The notes below the pieces were generated by a model. It saw only the letters and a list, made by a program, of their open reading frames with translations. It did not search any database and was not told where the DNA came from. Positions 22,581 through 31,031 of a DNA stretch of 36,018 nucleotides are shown here, in pieces. A program made the translations under genes and the position numbers. Numbering within the stretch: position 1 is the first letter of the stretch; each line of letters opens with the position of its first letter. This stretch comes from an uncultured Actinomyces sp. (GTDB lineage: Bacteria > Actinomycetota > Actinomycetes > Actinomycetales > Actinomycetaceae): contig CALLSD010000057.1 of assembly GCA_938014245.1 (NCBI GenBank), positions 1-36,018 on the forward strand, written 5' to 3'.

Positions 22581-22631
22581 AGAAGGCTCCCTGTCGACCT
22601 GCATGAAGCAGTGATCGACAGGGAGCCTTCT
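22581..22631. terminator. Bidirectional terminator between the feo operon and fhs
   Basis: A perfect 17-bp inverted repeat (22581-22597 with 22615-22631) around a 17-nt loop lies between the convergent feo and fhs genes. A TTTT follows on the plus strand after a short gap. Confidence 0.8.
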
Positions 22632-22648
22632 GATCAGCTGTTTTAGGC

Positions 22649-24337
22649 TTACTTCACCCCGGTGATTTCACCGTCAGCGGTCAGTTCGATGCGCTCTGCT
22701 GCGGGGTGAGCAGACAGCCCCGGCATGGTCGACAAGGTTCCCGAGATCGCGTAGACGTAACCCGCACCCGCTGCAAGACGGACTTCACGGATTGGAAGCG
22801 TCCACCCGGTAGGAGCGCCCTTTGCTTGAGGATCGGCGCTGAGCGACATTGGAGTCTTAGCAACGACGACCTTCAAGTTCCCATAGCCCGCCTCTTGATA
22901 TTCCTTGAGGCGCTTGGCTGCCGCAGGCGTGTAATCAACACCCGCAGCGCCGTACATCGCAGCAACCTTCGCGATCTTTTCCTTCAAGGAATCCTCATCC
23001 TCATAGAGGGGGTGGACTGCCGAAGGGTCGGATTCTTCACAGGCTACTTGGACTTCGCGTGCCAAGGCGCGGGCGCCTTCCCCGCCTTCGACAACGCCCA
23101 AGGAACGCGCCACGCGCACCCCGGCCTCGGAGCAGATCGCCTCGATCTCAGCCAACTCGGCCTCGTGATCGGTGGGGAAGACATTGATGGCAATCACGGG
23201 GTTGAGCCCAAAACCGCGAACGATTTCGATGTGCTTGAGAAGGTTTGCGCTTCCCACGCGTACTTCCTCAACGTTTTCTTCCAGCATTGCCTCGGGAAGA
23301 GCCTTCCCCGGGGCAAGCTTGTAGTGACCCGAGTGAGACTTGAGCGCGCGAACCGTCGTGACAATCACTGCACAATCGGGACGCAAGCCACCGAGTGGGC
23401 ACTTGATGTTGAAGAAACGTTCAGCGCCCATATCTGCGCCAAATCCTGCTTCAGTCACAACGAAGTCGCTGTGCTGGCCGGCAAGAAGGTCTGCGATCAC
23501 CGAGGAACAGCCCGTCGCAATATTTCCAAACGGACCGGTGTGCACCAAAACGGGGCTCCCCTCGGTGGTGCGCAAAAGATTCGGGCTCAGCGCATCACGC
23601 AGAAGTGCCGCCATCGCGCCCGCGGCCTTGAGGTCCTCTGCGGTGATGTATTCGCCGGCCTCGTTTTGGCCAATAACGATGCGGCCAAGGCGCTCACGCA
23701 GGTCACGATAAGAGGTCGCCAAGGACATGATGACCATGACTTCGCTGGCTGCAGTGATATCGAAAGAAGCTTGGCGAGTCACACCGTCGATCGCACCACC
23801 CAAGCCGGTTACGACGTGGCGAAGAGATCGATCATTGACATCAAGGACACGGGGCCATGTGATTGAACGCTCCTTGAGATGCAATTCGTTTCCTTGGTGG
23901 AGGTGATTGTCAATCATTGCGGACAGTAGATTGTGTGCCGCGGTGATTGCGTGGAAATCTCCAGTTAGGTGTAGGTTCATCCGTTCGAAGGGAAGAACCT
24001 GGCTCTTACCACTGCCGGCTGCTCCTCCCTTGACACCGAAAGTTGGGCCCATTGAGGGCTGGCGAATAGTCAGGGTTGCCGAGGCCCCTTCTAGGGCAAG
24101 ACCCTGAACCAAGCCGATTGCAGTCGTCGTCTTCCCCTCACCATAGGGGGTCGGGGAGGTAGCAGTGACGACAACATAGTGGGCACGCTGAGGAGCAGAA
24201 GTGTCGAGTGCCTCGAGATCGACCTTCGCAAGGTCAAAACCGTAGGGACGCAGGTGCTCGCTGGGGATCCCAGCTCGTTCGCCCAGCTCCACCAGTGGAG
24301 CTAATTTGGACGCAAAATCAGTTGCAACAGTGCTCAT
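22649..24337 (-). CDS. fhs: Formate-tetrahydrofolate ligase
   Basis: A 562-residue enzyme that makes 10-formyl-THF from formate, THF and ATP, feeding purine and fMet synthesis. The ATP-binding loop TPYGEGKTT is at residues 63-71, followed by TTAIGLVQGLA. RQPSMGPTFGVKGGAAGSGKSQVLP, about residues 93-118, is a hallmark of the family, as is LTGDFHAITAAHNLL. Full length for the family (about 555-560). No ribosome site precedes the ATG; a TAAGCT box on the minus strand ends 6 nt before it, suggesting a leaderless message. It is convergent with the feo operon. Confidence 0.95.
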   Translation of the reverse strand: MSTVATDFASKLAPLVELGERAGIPSEHLRPYGFDLAKVDLEALDTSAPQRAHYVVVTATSPTPYGEGKTTTAIGLVQGLALEGASATLTIRQPSMGPTFGVKGGAAGSGKSQVLPFERMNLHLTGDFHAITAAHNLLSAMIDNHLHQGNELHLKERSITWPRVLDVNDRSLRHVVTGLGGAIDGVTRQASFDITAASEVMVIMSLATSYRDLRERLGRIVIGQNEAGEYITAEDLKAAGAMAALLRDALSPNLLRTTEGSPVLVHTGPFGNIATGCSSVIADLLAGQHSDFVVTEAGFGADMGAERFFNIKCPLGGLRPDCAVIVTTVRALKSHSGHYKLAPGKALPEAMLEENVEEVRVGSANLLKHIEIVRGFGLNPVIAINVFPTDHEAELAEIEAICSEAGVRVARSLGVVEGGEGARALAREVQVACEESDPSAVHPLYEDEDSLKEKIAKVAAMYGAAGVDYTPAAAKRLKEYQEAGYGNLKVVVAKTPMSLSADPQAKGAPTGWTLPIREVRLAAGAGYVYAISGTLSTMPGLSAHPAAERIELTADGEITGVK

Positions 24338-24343
24338 GGGGAT

Positions 24344-24349
24344 AGCTTA
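24344..24349 (-). promoter_or_regulatory. fhs: Candidate -10 box for leaderless fhs
   Basis: TAAGCT on the minus strand is separated by 6 nt from the fhs ATG, so transcription would start at or next to the A of ATG. No clear -35 box is seen. Confidence 0.4.
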
Positions 24350-24452
24350 AAGCACCGACTCTCTTAGGACCGGACAGCCCAAGTGCTGGGAAAATGTTCC
24401 CTTACGGCGCTTTGTCCCCGGCGAGCTCAGCCTTTTCTATTACGGTGGTTTT

Positions 24453-27400
24453 GTGGCCGTAAATTTCTTTTCTCGATCGACGCAAGATTCCCCGCGGGAG
24501 CAGGTGCAGACCTCTTCCGAAATGCCGAGTGCACCCAGCGACCATGTTGTCCAAGAATGGCGTGCACAATTGCGTCAAATTACCTCAGAAGAAGGCGGAA
24601 ACACCTTCCCGCGATTGACCGTATCTGAGGCTCATCCTGGCGGTTTGGCTCAACTGTATGCGGGGCGGCCCACGAAACTCTCCAGCCTCATCCGAGAAAG
24701 TGCTGCGCACAAGCGCGCCTTGGAACGCGCGCGTTCCCTGGTTTCCTTCGCCCACGAAATGGCGATGCGTCACGGAGTAGCTCCCGTCCACATCGCGATC
24801 GGGCACGCGCAGTGGGGGGAAGACGAGGCCCGCACCAGCGCACCGGTTTTCTTGCGTCCCCTGCGCCTGAGTCTTGAAGGCGACGATGTCGTCATCACCT
24901 TGCGTCACGGGATGGAACTATCGGCCGCATTCGAAGACGCACTCGCGGAAAAGAATGTCCACATTGACATGGACGAGGTCGCGCACCTGTCCACCCAGAC
25001 CCACGGTTTCTCGGCCTCGGTTGTCTTGGACCACGCGCGTCAAGCTGCCTCGGTTCTGGACAACTTTGATGTGCGTGAAGAACTGACCATCGGTATTTTT
25101 GAGCACCCGGCTGCCCTTCTACTTCGCGAACTTGATCGTCCCGCACACTTGATGAAGAACCGTATTATTCGCGCTCTGGCTGGGGATGCGGCTGCGCGCA
25201 GCGCCATTTCGGGGTCCCTTCCCGAATCGAACCCCAGTGATCGCGACCCCGATGAGGAACGCGGTGTGGGTGACCTAACCCCGAAGCAACAAGATGTTGT
25301 CGAGGCCGTCGCGGGTGGTTATTCCTTCATCGTTGACGCGCCCTCGGGGGCAGACGACGCTTCTTTGATCGCGGCGATTATTGCCGATAGCGCCGCGAAT
25401 GGCCGCAGTGTGGTCCACATTGCTGGTTCCCCCTCACGCACCTTGGCCGTGCACGGTCGCCTTCGCGATTTGGGCGTGGACGAGGCCGCAGTTCGTATCG
25501 ATGGTTCCAACGCCTCTGATGCGACGCTGGGTCTTCAGCTCATTCACGCTTCGCAAGATCTGACCTCGGTTGAGGACAGTGCAGAGGTTGCGAAGATGCG
25601 CGCTCGTTTGCGTAGTGTTCGCCAGACGCTTTCGTCCTACACGACCTACTTGCATCGTCCCTTCAAGCAGTTTGGGGTCAGCGCATTCGATGCCCTCCAG
25701 GTCCTCACGGACCTGACGGCGACCAAGCCGGCGCCGCGTACTCGTGTGCGTTTGAGCGAAGAGATCCTTATTGAGATCGCTTCTGACCAAGGTGCGCGTG
25801 CCCGCGAGCTCCTCCACGAGGCCTCGTCCTTGGGAGTGTTCTCGCGCAATGCCCAGGTGGGTCCGTGGAAGGGGATCGTCATCGGTTCCCAGGAACAGGT
25901 TCCCGACGTTCTTGAGCGCGTGAATCGTCTTGCGAAGGAAACTTTGCCCGAGCTTCGCGTACTGATTGCATCTGTTGCCGGAGAGACTGGGATTTCCTCG
26001 GCGGTCAATATGCGCCAGTGGTACGACCAACTTGCTATGTTCGAGGGGGTTCGTGAGGTTCTCGACGTTTTCCAACCGCGGGTCTTTGAGCGTTCCGCAG
26101 CCGATATGGTCATTGCGACGGCCTCGAAGAAGTGGCGTCAAGAGCACGGTATTTCCATGCCCCGCTCACAGCGTGTCCGATTGGTCAAGCAGGCGCAGGA
26201 CATGCTGCGTCCGGGAAGCCATGTTGAGGATTTGCACCGTGCGCTCTTGACTGTTCAGGAACGTCGCGATGTGTGGCGTCAGCATTGCGATAGCGACGGC
26301 TGGCCGAAGCTGCCATCGAACTTGGCCCAGGCCGCTGCTCTCACTCACGAGGTTGCGGATGATCTCGAGCATCTGAACCCCATGTTTGTTACCGCTCATG
26401 GCGATCTGGACATGATGCCAATCGTTGATTTGGCCAAGCTCTGCGAGCGCCTGAACGCTGATCCTGAGGGTGGCTATGAATTGCCGCGTCGCGTCGCGGT
26501 CTTGAAAGAACTGGCCGAGTTGGGGCTGGAGCCTTTGACGCGCGATCTTCGTGGCCGTCACGTTGATGACGACCAGCTGGACGCTGAACTCGATCTTGCG
26601 TGGTGGGCGTCCATCCTTGGCCTCATGCTTGCGACGGATTCTCGTTTGGGTGGTTTTGATCCCGCGGTCCTTGAGCAGGCTTTGACTGAAGGGCGCGAGC
26701 TGGATCGCCAGCAGGTCGCCTCCTTGGTTCCGCAAGTGATTTCACGCCTTCGCCGAGGCCGAACCCAAGCCGTTGCGAATGATCCTCAAGCTTTGAGTGC
26801 GCTTGAATTGGCTGTCAATGACCAGCATGCGCTGACCTCGTTGTACGCGCAGTTCCCCTTGGCGTGGGACTTGATTCCTGCGGTCTTGACGGTTCCGACT
26901 CTTGTCCCGCAGATCTTGCCAGAGGACCATCAGGTCGATGTTGTCATCTTGGATGACGTTGATGCGCTGCCTTTGGCGGAGCTTGTTCCGATCATTTCTC
27001 GTGCTTCTCAGGTCGTTCTTTTCGCTGATCTTGCCCAAGAACACGTTGATGATTCTGTCGCGGCTCTTTCCGAGGTTCTTCCTCACCTGCGCATGGAAGT
27101 ACGCCCGACTCGCTTGAACGACCAGATGGCGCTCCTTCTTGCGCGTTACCGAGTTGATCACACGGGTGTTCCGGTTCCGTGGACTTCCGCCAGTGCTCCC
27201 GTAACAACGATTTGGACCGAGGGAACGGGTATGCCGACCCCCGGTAGTGAGGCTGTTGAATCGACCGCGGTGGAAGTGGACGCCGTCGTTGAAGCTGTTC
27301 TCGAACATGCGACTTCGACCCCCGAGCGTTCCCTCGCAGTGGTCGCCCTGAATTCGCAGCACGCTGAGAGGATCCGCACCCAGCTCATGCGGACGATTGG

Positions 27401-28529
27401 CGCAGAACCCGGCTTGGCCTCGTTCTTCGATCCCGCACGCGTGGAGCCCTTCGTGGTTGTCGACCCCGATGGTGCACGAGGCCTGGGCCGCGACCACATC
27501 ATTATCGCTGTTGGTTTTGCGAAGACCCCGCACGGTCGCGTGATCCACCACTTCGGTGTCTTTTCTTCCCCCGCGGGAGCGGGCGCGATGGCCGATGTCT
27601 TGCGTTCGGTGCGCGGAGACCTCACCGTCGTGTCCTCGATTCGCCCCGAAGAAATCGATACGTCCCGCCTGTCCCAGCGTGGTGCGCTGATGCTCGTCGA
27701 CCTCCTTGAGATTGCCCGAGGCCAATCCGGGGTTGGTATTGATTCGTGGCCAACCTTGGATATTGAACCCGATCGACTGCTCATTGATCTTGCGGATCGA
27801 CTCTACGGCCTCGGTCTTGAAGTCGTGGCAAACATCGGGATTCCCGGTGGATTGCGGATTCCGCTGGCGATCGGGCATCCCGAGGTGCCGGGGCGTCTGC
27901 TCCTTGCAGTGCTCACCGATGATGACGAATACGTCGCGCAGCCCTCGCTGCGTGTACGCGATCGCCTGTGGCCCGCAATGCTTGAAGCACAGGGCTGGAA
28001 GGTCCACATTGCCTTGTCGATGGCGGTCTTCATCGATCCAGCGAAGGAAACAGATCGAATCGTCCAGCTGGTTTTGGATGCCGTCGACGAGATCAACGGT
28101 CCCGCTGTTCCCGTGATGGAGCTTCCTGCGAATCCGGATGCTGAGTTCGGTGCGAATGCTTCTGAGGATGCTGATCTAGCGCCTATGTCTGAAGAAGATG
28201 CAGCAGATGACCATGCTGGCGAGGCACGTCAGCGTCGCGATGAGTGGGTTGAAGACACTCAGGGCGGGGAGGGCGACCCTCTTGCAAGCGATATCGAGGC
28301 CGAGAGTGCACGCGGCGAGCGTCCTGCGATTGCTCGTGGGCTTCCCCTTGCTGCCTACAGCGATGATCAATTGGATGAGATCGCGCAGTGGGTTGCCTCT
28401 GATGGAGTGGAACGCAGCGAGGAAGAATCGGTCGATGAGCTTTGGCGTGCTCTCGGCCTGACGCGTCGTGGTGCCCAAACTGACGCTGTCTTGCGTCACG
28501 TTGTTCGTCGGAATACGAGCGCAAAGTAA
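24453..28529 (+). CDS. DUF4011-type helicase-like protein with Vsr-like C-terminal domain, motifs degenerate
   Basis: A 1358-residue protein. Residues about 105-165 (APVHIAIGHAQWGEDEARTSAPVFLRPLRLS) fit the DUF4011 region found before superfamily 1 helicases. The helicase core follows: TPKQQDVVEAVAGGYSFIVDAP at 276-297 corresponds to the Q and Walker A region, but the P-loop reads APSGADDAS (296-304) and lacks GK[ST]. VVILDDVDALPLAELV (about 832-847) stands for Walker B, with DDVD in place of DExx. At about 1108-1213, LADRLYGLGLEVVANIGIPGGLRIPLAIGHP...RDRLWPAMLEAQGWKVHIAL follows the Vsr-like REase_MTES_1575 pattern, yet the usual RIDLAV reads RIPLAI and IECDG reads VLTDDD. It is therefore probably a non-catalytic scaffold or nucleic-acid-binding protein. 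An acidic linker precedes the C-terminal tail. The GTG start has GGTGG 4 nt upstream. Confidence 0.7.
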   Translation: MAVNFFSRSTQDSPREQVQTSSEMPSAPSDHVVQEWRAQLRQITSEEGGNTFPRLTVSEAHPGGLAQLYAGRPTKLSSLIRESAAHKRALERARSLVSFAHEMAMRHGVAPVHIAIGHAQWGEDEARTSAPVFLRPLRLSLEGDDVVITLRHGMELSAAFEDALAEKNVHIDMDEVAHLSTQTHGFSASVVLDHARQAASVLDNFDVREELTIGIFEHPAALLLRELDRPAHLMKNRIIRALAGDAAARSAISGSLPESNPSDRDPDEERGVGDLTPKQQDVVEAVAGGYSFIVDAPSGADDASLIAAIIADSAANGRSVVHIAGSPSRTLAVHGRLRDLGVDEAAVRIDGSNASDATLGLQLIHASQDLTSVEDSAEVAKMRARLRSVRQTLSSYTTYLHRPFKQFGVSAFDALQVLTDLTATKPAPRTRVRLSEEILIEIASDQGARARELLHEASSLGVFSRNAQVGPWKGIVIGSQEQVPDVLERVNRLAKETLPELRVLIASVAGETGISSAVNMRQWYDQLAMFEGVREVLDVFQPRVFERSAADMVIATASKKWRQEHGISMPRSQRVRLVKQAQDMLRPGSHVEDLHRALLTVQERRDVWRQHCDSDGWPKLPSNLAQAAALTHEVADDLEHLNPMFVTAHGDLDMMPIVDLAKLCERLNADPEGGYELPRRVAVLKELAELGLEPLTRDLRGRHVDDDQLDAELDLAWWASILGLMLATDSRLGGFDPAVLEQALTEGRELDRQQVASLVPQVISRLRRGRTQAVANDPQALSALELAVNDQHALTSLYAQFPLAWDLIPAVLTVPTLVPQILPEDHQVDVVILDDVDALPLAELVPIISRASQVVLFADLAQEHVDDSVAALSEVLPHLRMEVRPTRLNDQMALLLARYRVDHTGVPVPWTSASAPVTTIWTEGTGMPTPGSEAVESTAVEVDAVVEAVLEHATSTPERSLAVVALNSQHAERIRTQLMRTIGAEPGLASFFDPARVEPFVVVDPDGARGLGRDHIIIAVGFAKTPHGRVIHHFGVFSSPAGAGAMADVLRSVRGDLTVVSSIRPEEIDTSRLSQRGALMLVDLLEIARGQSGVGIDSWPTLDIEPDRLLIDLADRLYGLGLEVVANIGIPGGLRIPLAIGHPEVPGRLLLAVLTDDDEYVAQPSLRVRDRLWPAMLEAQGWKVHIALSMAVFIDPAKETDRIVQLVLDAVDEINGPAVPVMELPANPDAEFGANASEDADLAPMSEEDAADDHAGEARQRRDEWVEDTQGGEGDPLASDIEAESARGERPAIARGLPLAAYSDDQLDEIAQWVASDGVERSEEESVDELWRALGLTRRGAQTDAVLRHVVRRNTSAK

Positions 28530-28544
28530 TAGGGCAGCTGAAGA

Positions 28545-28781
28545 ATGAGTGAAACCGGTCAGGGAAGTGCGCGGCGGCGAGCACGCAGGCGTGTGCTCTA
28601 CATCAACGAGGTGGATGTGCGCTTGAGCGACCAGGGGATCCCCACTTCTCTTGAGGAACGGGTGAGTGATCAGGAACGCCAAGACGCTGCCGATAAGGCT
28701 CATATTGTTGGCGAAGCGGATCAGTCGAATACTCGGCGGTTGAAAGAGAACGTGCCTCCGCACGCGCAAGCACGGATCTAA
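28545..28781 (+). CDS. Small Arg-rich hypothetical protein
   Basis: A 78-residue hydrophilic protein I do not recognise. It opens with a basic patch (ARRRARRRVLYINEVDVRLSDQG) and continues acidic and Gln/Asp-rich, with no membrane segment or cysteine. It begins 15 nt after the stop of the helicase-like gene and has a purine-rich CTGAAGA before its ATG. A terminator follows it, so it is probably the last gene of a two-gene transcript. The basic start could contact nucleic acid; that is a guess. Confidence 0.6.
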   Translation: MSETGQGSARRRARRRVLYINEVDVRLSDQGIPTSLEERVSDQERQDAADKAHIVGEADQSNTRRLKENVPPHAQARI

Positions 28782-28803
28782 GCGGCGCTGTTGAGTATAA
28801 AAG

Positions 28804-28835
28804 CGGTGGTGGCAACCAAAGGGTTGCCACCACCG
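28804..28835. terminator. Bidirectional terminator between the small gene and mscL
   Basis: CGGTGGTGGCAACC and its perfect complement form a 14-bp stem around AAAG. TTTT runs lie a few nt beyond the stem on both strands, so it can serve both convergent genes. Confidence 0.85.
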
Positions 28836-28855
28836 TGACGTTTTCAGGCGAACAA

Positions 28856-29248
28856 TCAGTTGTTGTTCTGAGCCTTAAGCAGGTCGCGGATCTCCGAGAG
28901 CAGCTGAACATCTTCGCTGACCTCGGGGGTCTCCGCAGCTTCTTCCTTCTTGCGGCGTGCTGCCAGCGCGTTCATCGGCAAGACGATGAAGAAGTACAGA
29001 GCGAAGGCGACGAGCAGGAAGTTCACGAGCGCAGTGATGACGGCACCGGGCTGCACGGTTGCTGTGCCAACGGAGAACTGGAAGACATCGTCGAAGTTCT
29101 GCTCGCCAAAAAGACCACCGATGAGGGGGTTGATGACCTGTTTGACCAGTGCGGTGACGACTGCGGTGAAGGCAGCACCGATCACCATACCGACGGCAAG
29201 ATCAATGGCGTTTCCGCGGGAAATGAATTCCTTGAAGCCCTTAAGCAT
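28856..29248 (-). CDS. mscL: Large-conductance mechanosensitive channel MscL
   Basis: A 130-residue channel that opens under membrane tension during osmotic downshock and releases solutes. MLKGFKEFISRGNAIDLAVGMVIGAAF matches the family's amphipathic N-terminus and first membrane helix, including the Gly/Ala-rich pore face. The second helix is about 65-90 (VNFLLVAFALYFFIVLP). The C-terminal helical bundle LLSEIRDLL follows an acidic linker. AAGGAG precedes the ATG. Confidence 0.95.
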   Translation of the reverse strand: MLKGFKEFISRGNAIDLAVGMVIGAAFTAVVTALVKQVINPLIGGLFGEQNFDDVFQFSVGTATVQPGAVITALVNFLLVAFALYFFIVLPMNALAARRKKEEAAETPEVSEDVQLLSEIRDLLKAQNNN

Positions 29249-29427
29249 GGATTTCTCCTTGAGTTGTATTTTCAGCTCTGAGTCCAGCAGGTTTCACCGA
29301 ACTCGCACGTGTTGCGTGACGCGTCTGCGTCAACCAAGGAAAAAGCCTAGCGAGAAAAAGAACGCCGAGGGAAGCTGAAAACAAGCAGTTTTCCTCACAA
29401 AATGCGGCACTGTTTTGCAGGAGTTAC

Positions 29428-30042
29428 TCATTGCGCTTTCAGATCAATAAAACGCGTGGGCGTGAGAACCCCATCGACGGCCATGTCGTGTGCTTCATGG
29501 GGAAGTAGCTCCTCCGTGTATTCCCAGTCAAAAACGCAAGCAATTACGGGAGTCTTAGCGGATATAAAACGCAGAGCACGGTCGTACCACCCGCCCCCTT
29601 GTCCCAGCCGAGTCCCCGCGCGGTCGACTGCAAGCCCCGCCACCAAAACGACGGATGCTAGAGCAATGGCCTCGGGTCCGCGAAGCTCAGCGGTACTTTG
29701 CGCAGGAAAACGAGGATTGGGGCGAATCAGCGAATCTTCTCGTGTGTGGAGTGACCACGCCACTTCTTTCAGAAGGTGCCCATCGCTCTGGCATAAAACG
29801 GGTAGGAGAATCGGGTTGTGCGCGCCCACAATGCCGGTGACATCCGGTTCTTTCTCCATGGGGTAGAAAGCTGCAACTGGGTGTTGGGGACTTGGGTGAA
29901 GATCGAATTCAGTCAGTGCCCGTTGCCAATTACGCAACAAATGTTCACCTTCGTGCGCGCGGCCTCGCTGATCACAATACGCGTCGCGGCGGGCGCGAAT
30001 CTTGCGGCGAATTGAGTCTTTATGCACGGTAATGTCGCTCAT
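29428..30042 (-). CDS. 5-formyltetrahydrofolate cyclo-ligase
   Basis: A 204-residue enzyme converting 5-formyl-THF to 5,10-methenyl-THF with ATP. The family motif RLGQGGGWYDR (residues 145-155) is intact, as are the N-terminal KDSIRRKIRARRDA and AAFYPMEKEPD (57-67). It links with fhs earlier in the window in one-carbon metabolism, though the two genes are 5 kb apart. A strong GGAGGAAAGG ribosome site precedes the ATG. It is divergent from galU with only 29 bp between the start codons. Confidence 0.93.
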   Translation of the reverse strand: MSDITVHKDSIRRKIRARRDAYCDQRGRAHEGEHLLRNWQRALTEFDLHPSPQHPVAAFYPMEKEPDVTGIVGAHNPILLPVLCQSDGHLLKEVAWSLHTREDSLIRPNPRFPAQSTAELRGPEAIALASVVLVAGLAVDRAGTRLGQGGGWYDRALRFISAKTPVIACVFDWEYTEELLPHEAHDMAVDGVLTPTRFIDLKAQ

Positions 30043-30058
30043 GCGCCCTTTCCTCCGC

Positions 30059-30064
30059 TACTGT
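30059..30064 (+). promoter_or_regulatory. galU: Candidate -10 box for leaderless galU
   Basis: TACTGT lies 7 nt before the ATG at 30072, and there is no plus-strand ribosome site. The pyrimidine stretch before it is the complement of the Shine-Dalgarno site of the divergent cyclo-ligase gene. Confidence 0.4.
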
Positions 30065-30071
30065 GGTCATC

Positions 30072-31031
30072 ATGACAGATCGAAATGTACCTGTGCGTCA
30101 CGCGGTCGTCCCGGCCGCCGGACGCGGCACCCGTTTCCTGCCGATCACAAAGTCTGTGCCCAAGGAAATGCTGCCTGTTGTTGACCGCCCTTCAATTGAA
30201 TATATCGCTCGTGAGGCAACGGATGCCGGCATCGAGGATATGCTCTTCGTTACTCGAACCGGTAAGGAATCCATCGAAGCCTACTTCGATGCCGATCCCG
30301 GCCTCGAGCATGAACTGGAGAAGGCAGGCAAGGATGAACTTCTTGCCCTCTCTCGTGAATACCTCCAGCTTGCGCGCATGCACTCCGTGCGTCAGGGACA
30401 CCCCCTGGGATTGGGACATGCAGTTTTGCAGGCTCGCCAGCATGTCGGTGATGCTCCCTTCGCTGTGATGCTTCCCGATGACCTCATGCACCCCAACTCC
30501 ACCTTGCTCAAGCACATGATCGATGTGCGCCACGCTCTGGGTGGTTCGGTTGTTGCCCTCCTTCGTGTGACTCCCGAGCAGGCGACGGCATACGCCTCGA
30601 CCTCGGTCACCCCCCTGGCAATCCCCGAGGGCGTCTCCCTCAACGAGGGTGAGCTCATGCGCATCGACCGCGTTGTCGAGAAGCCCCCGCTCGAAGAAGT
30701 CATGAGCGAATACGCAGTTGTCGGCCGCTACGTCTTCGACCCCGCAATCTTCGAAGAGCTCACAAAGATTGAGCCCGGTCGCGGCGGCGAATACCAGTTG
30801 ACCGACGGTTTTGCCCGACTGATCGATCGCGATCCGGCAGATGGCGGCGGGCTGTACGGCGTTGTCGTCAACGATCGCCGCTTCGACACTGGCGACAAGC
30901 TGGGCTACCTCGAGGCCAACATTGCCTTGGCTTTGGAAGATCCTAAGCTTGGCCCGCAGCTCGCGGACTTCCTTGTCCACGAGGCTGGATCGCAGATTAA
31001 GGATCGCCTCGCGAAGGTTCTGGGTCTGTAA
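30072..31031 (+). CDS. galU: UTP-glucose-1-phosphate uridylyltransferase
   Basis: A 319-residue nucleotidyltransferase making UDP-glucose for cell-envelope and storage glycans. AAGRGTRFLPITKSVPKEMLP (residues 15-35) is the nucleotide-binding signature. AVMLPDDLM, VEKPP, YVFDPAIFEEL and FDTGDKLGYLEANI complete the GalU pattern. ATG 30072 is preferred to the in-frame GTG 30063, which overlaps the probable -10 box. The stop codon overlaps the moeA start by one base (TAATG). Confidence 0.95.
   Translation: MTDRNVPVRHAVVPAAGRGTRFLPITKSVPKEMLPVVDRPSIEYIAREATDAGIEDMLFVTRTGKESIEAYFDADPGLEHELEKAGKDELLALSREYLQLARMHSVRQGHPLGLGHAVLQARQHVGDAPFAVMLPDDLMHPNSTLLKHMIDVRHALGGSVVALLRVTPEQATAYASTSVTPLAIPEGVSLNEGELMRIDRVVEKPPLEEVMSEYAVVGRYVFDPAIFEELTKIEPGRGGEYQLTDGFARLIDRDPADGGGLYGVVVNDRRFDTGDKLGYLEANIALALEDPKLGPQLADFLVHEAGSQIKDRLAKVLGL

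Noticed and set aside
26742..28007. Minus-strand frame of 421 codons
   Set aside because: It is antisense to the helicase-like gene, with no recognisable domain or ribosome site.
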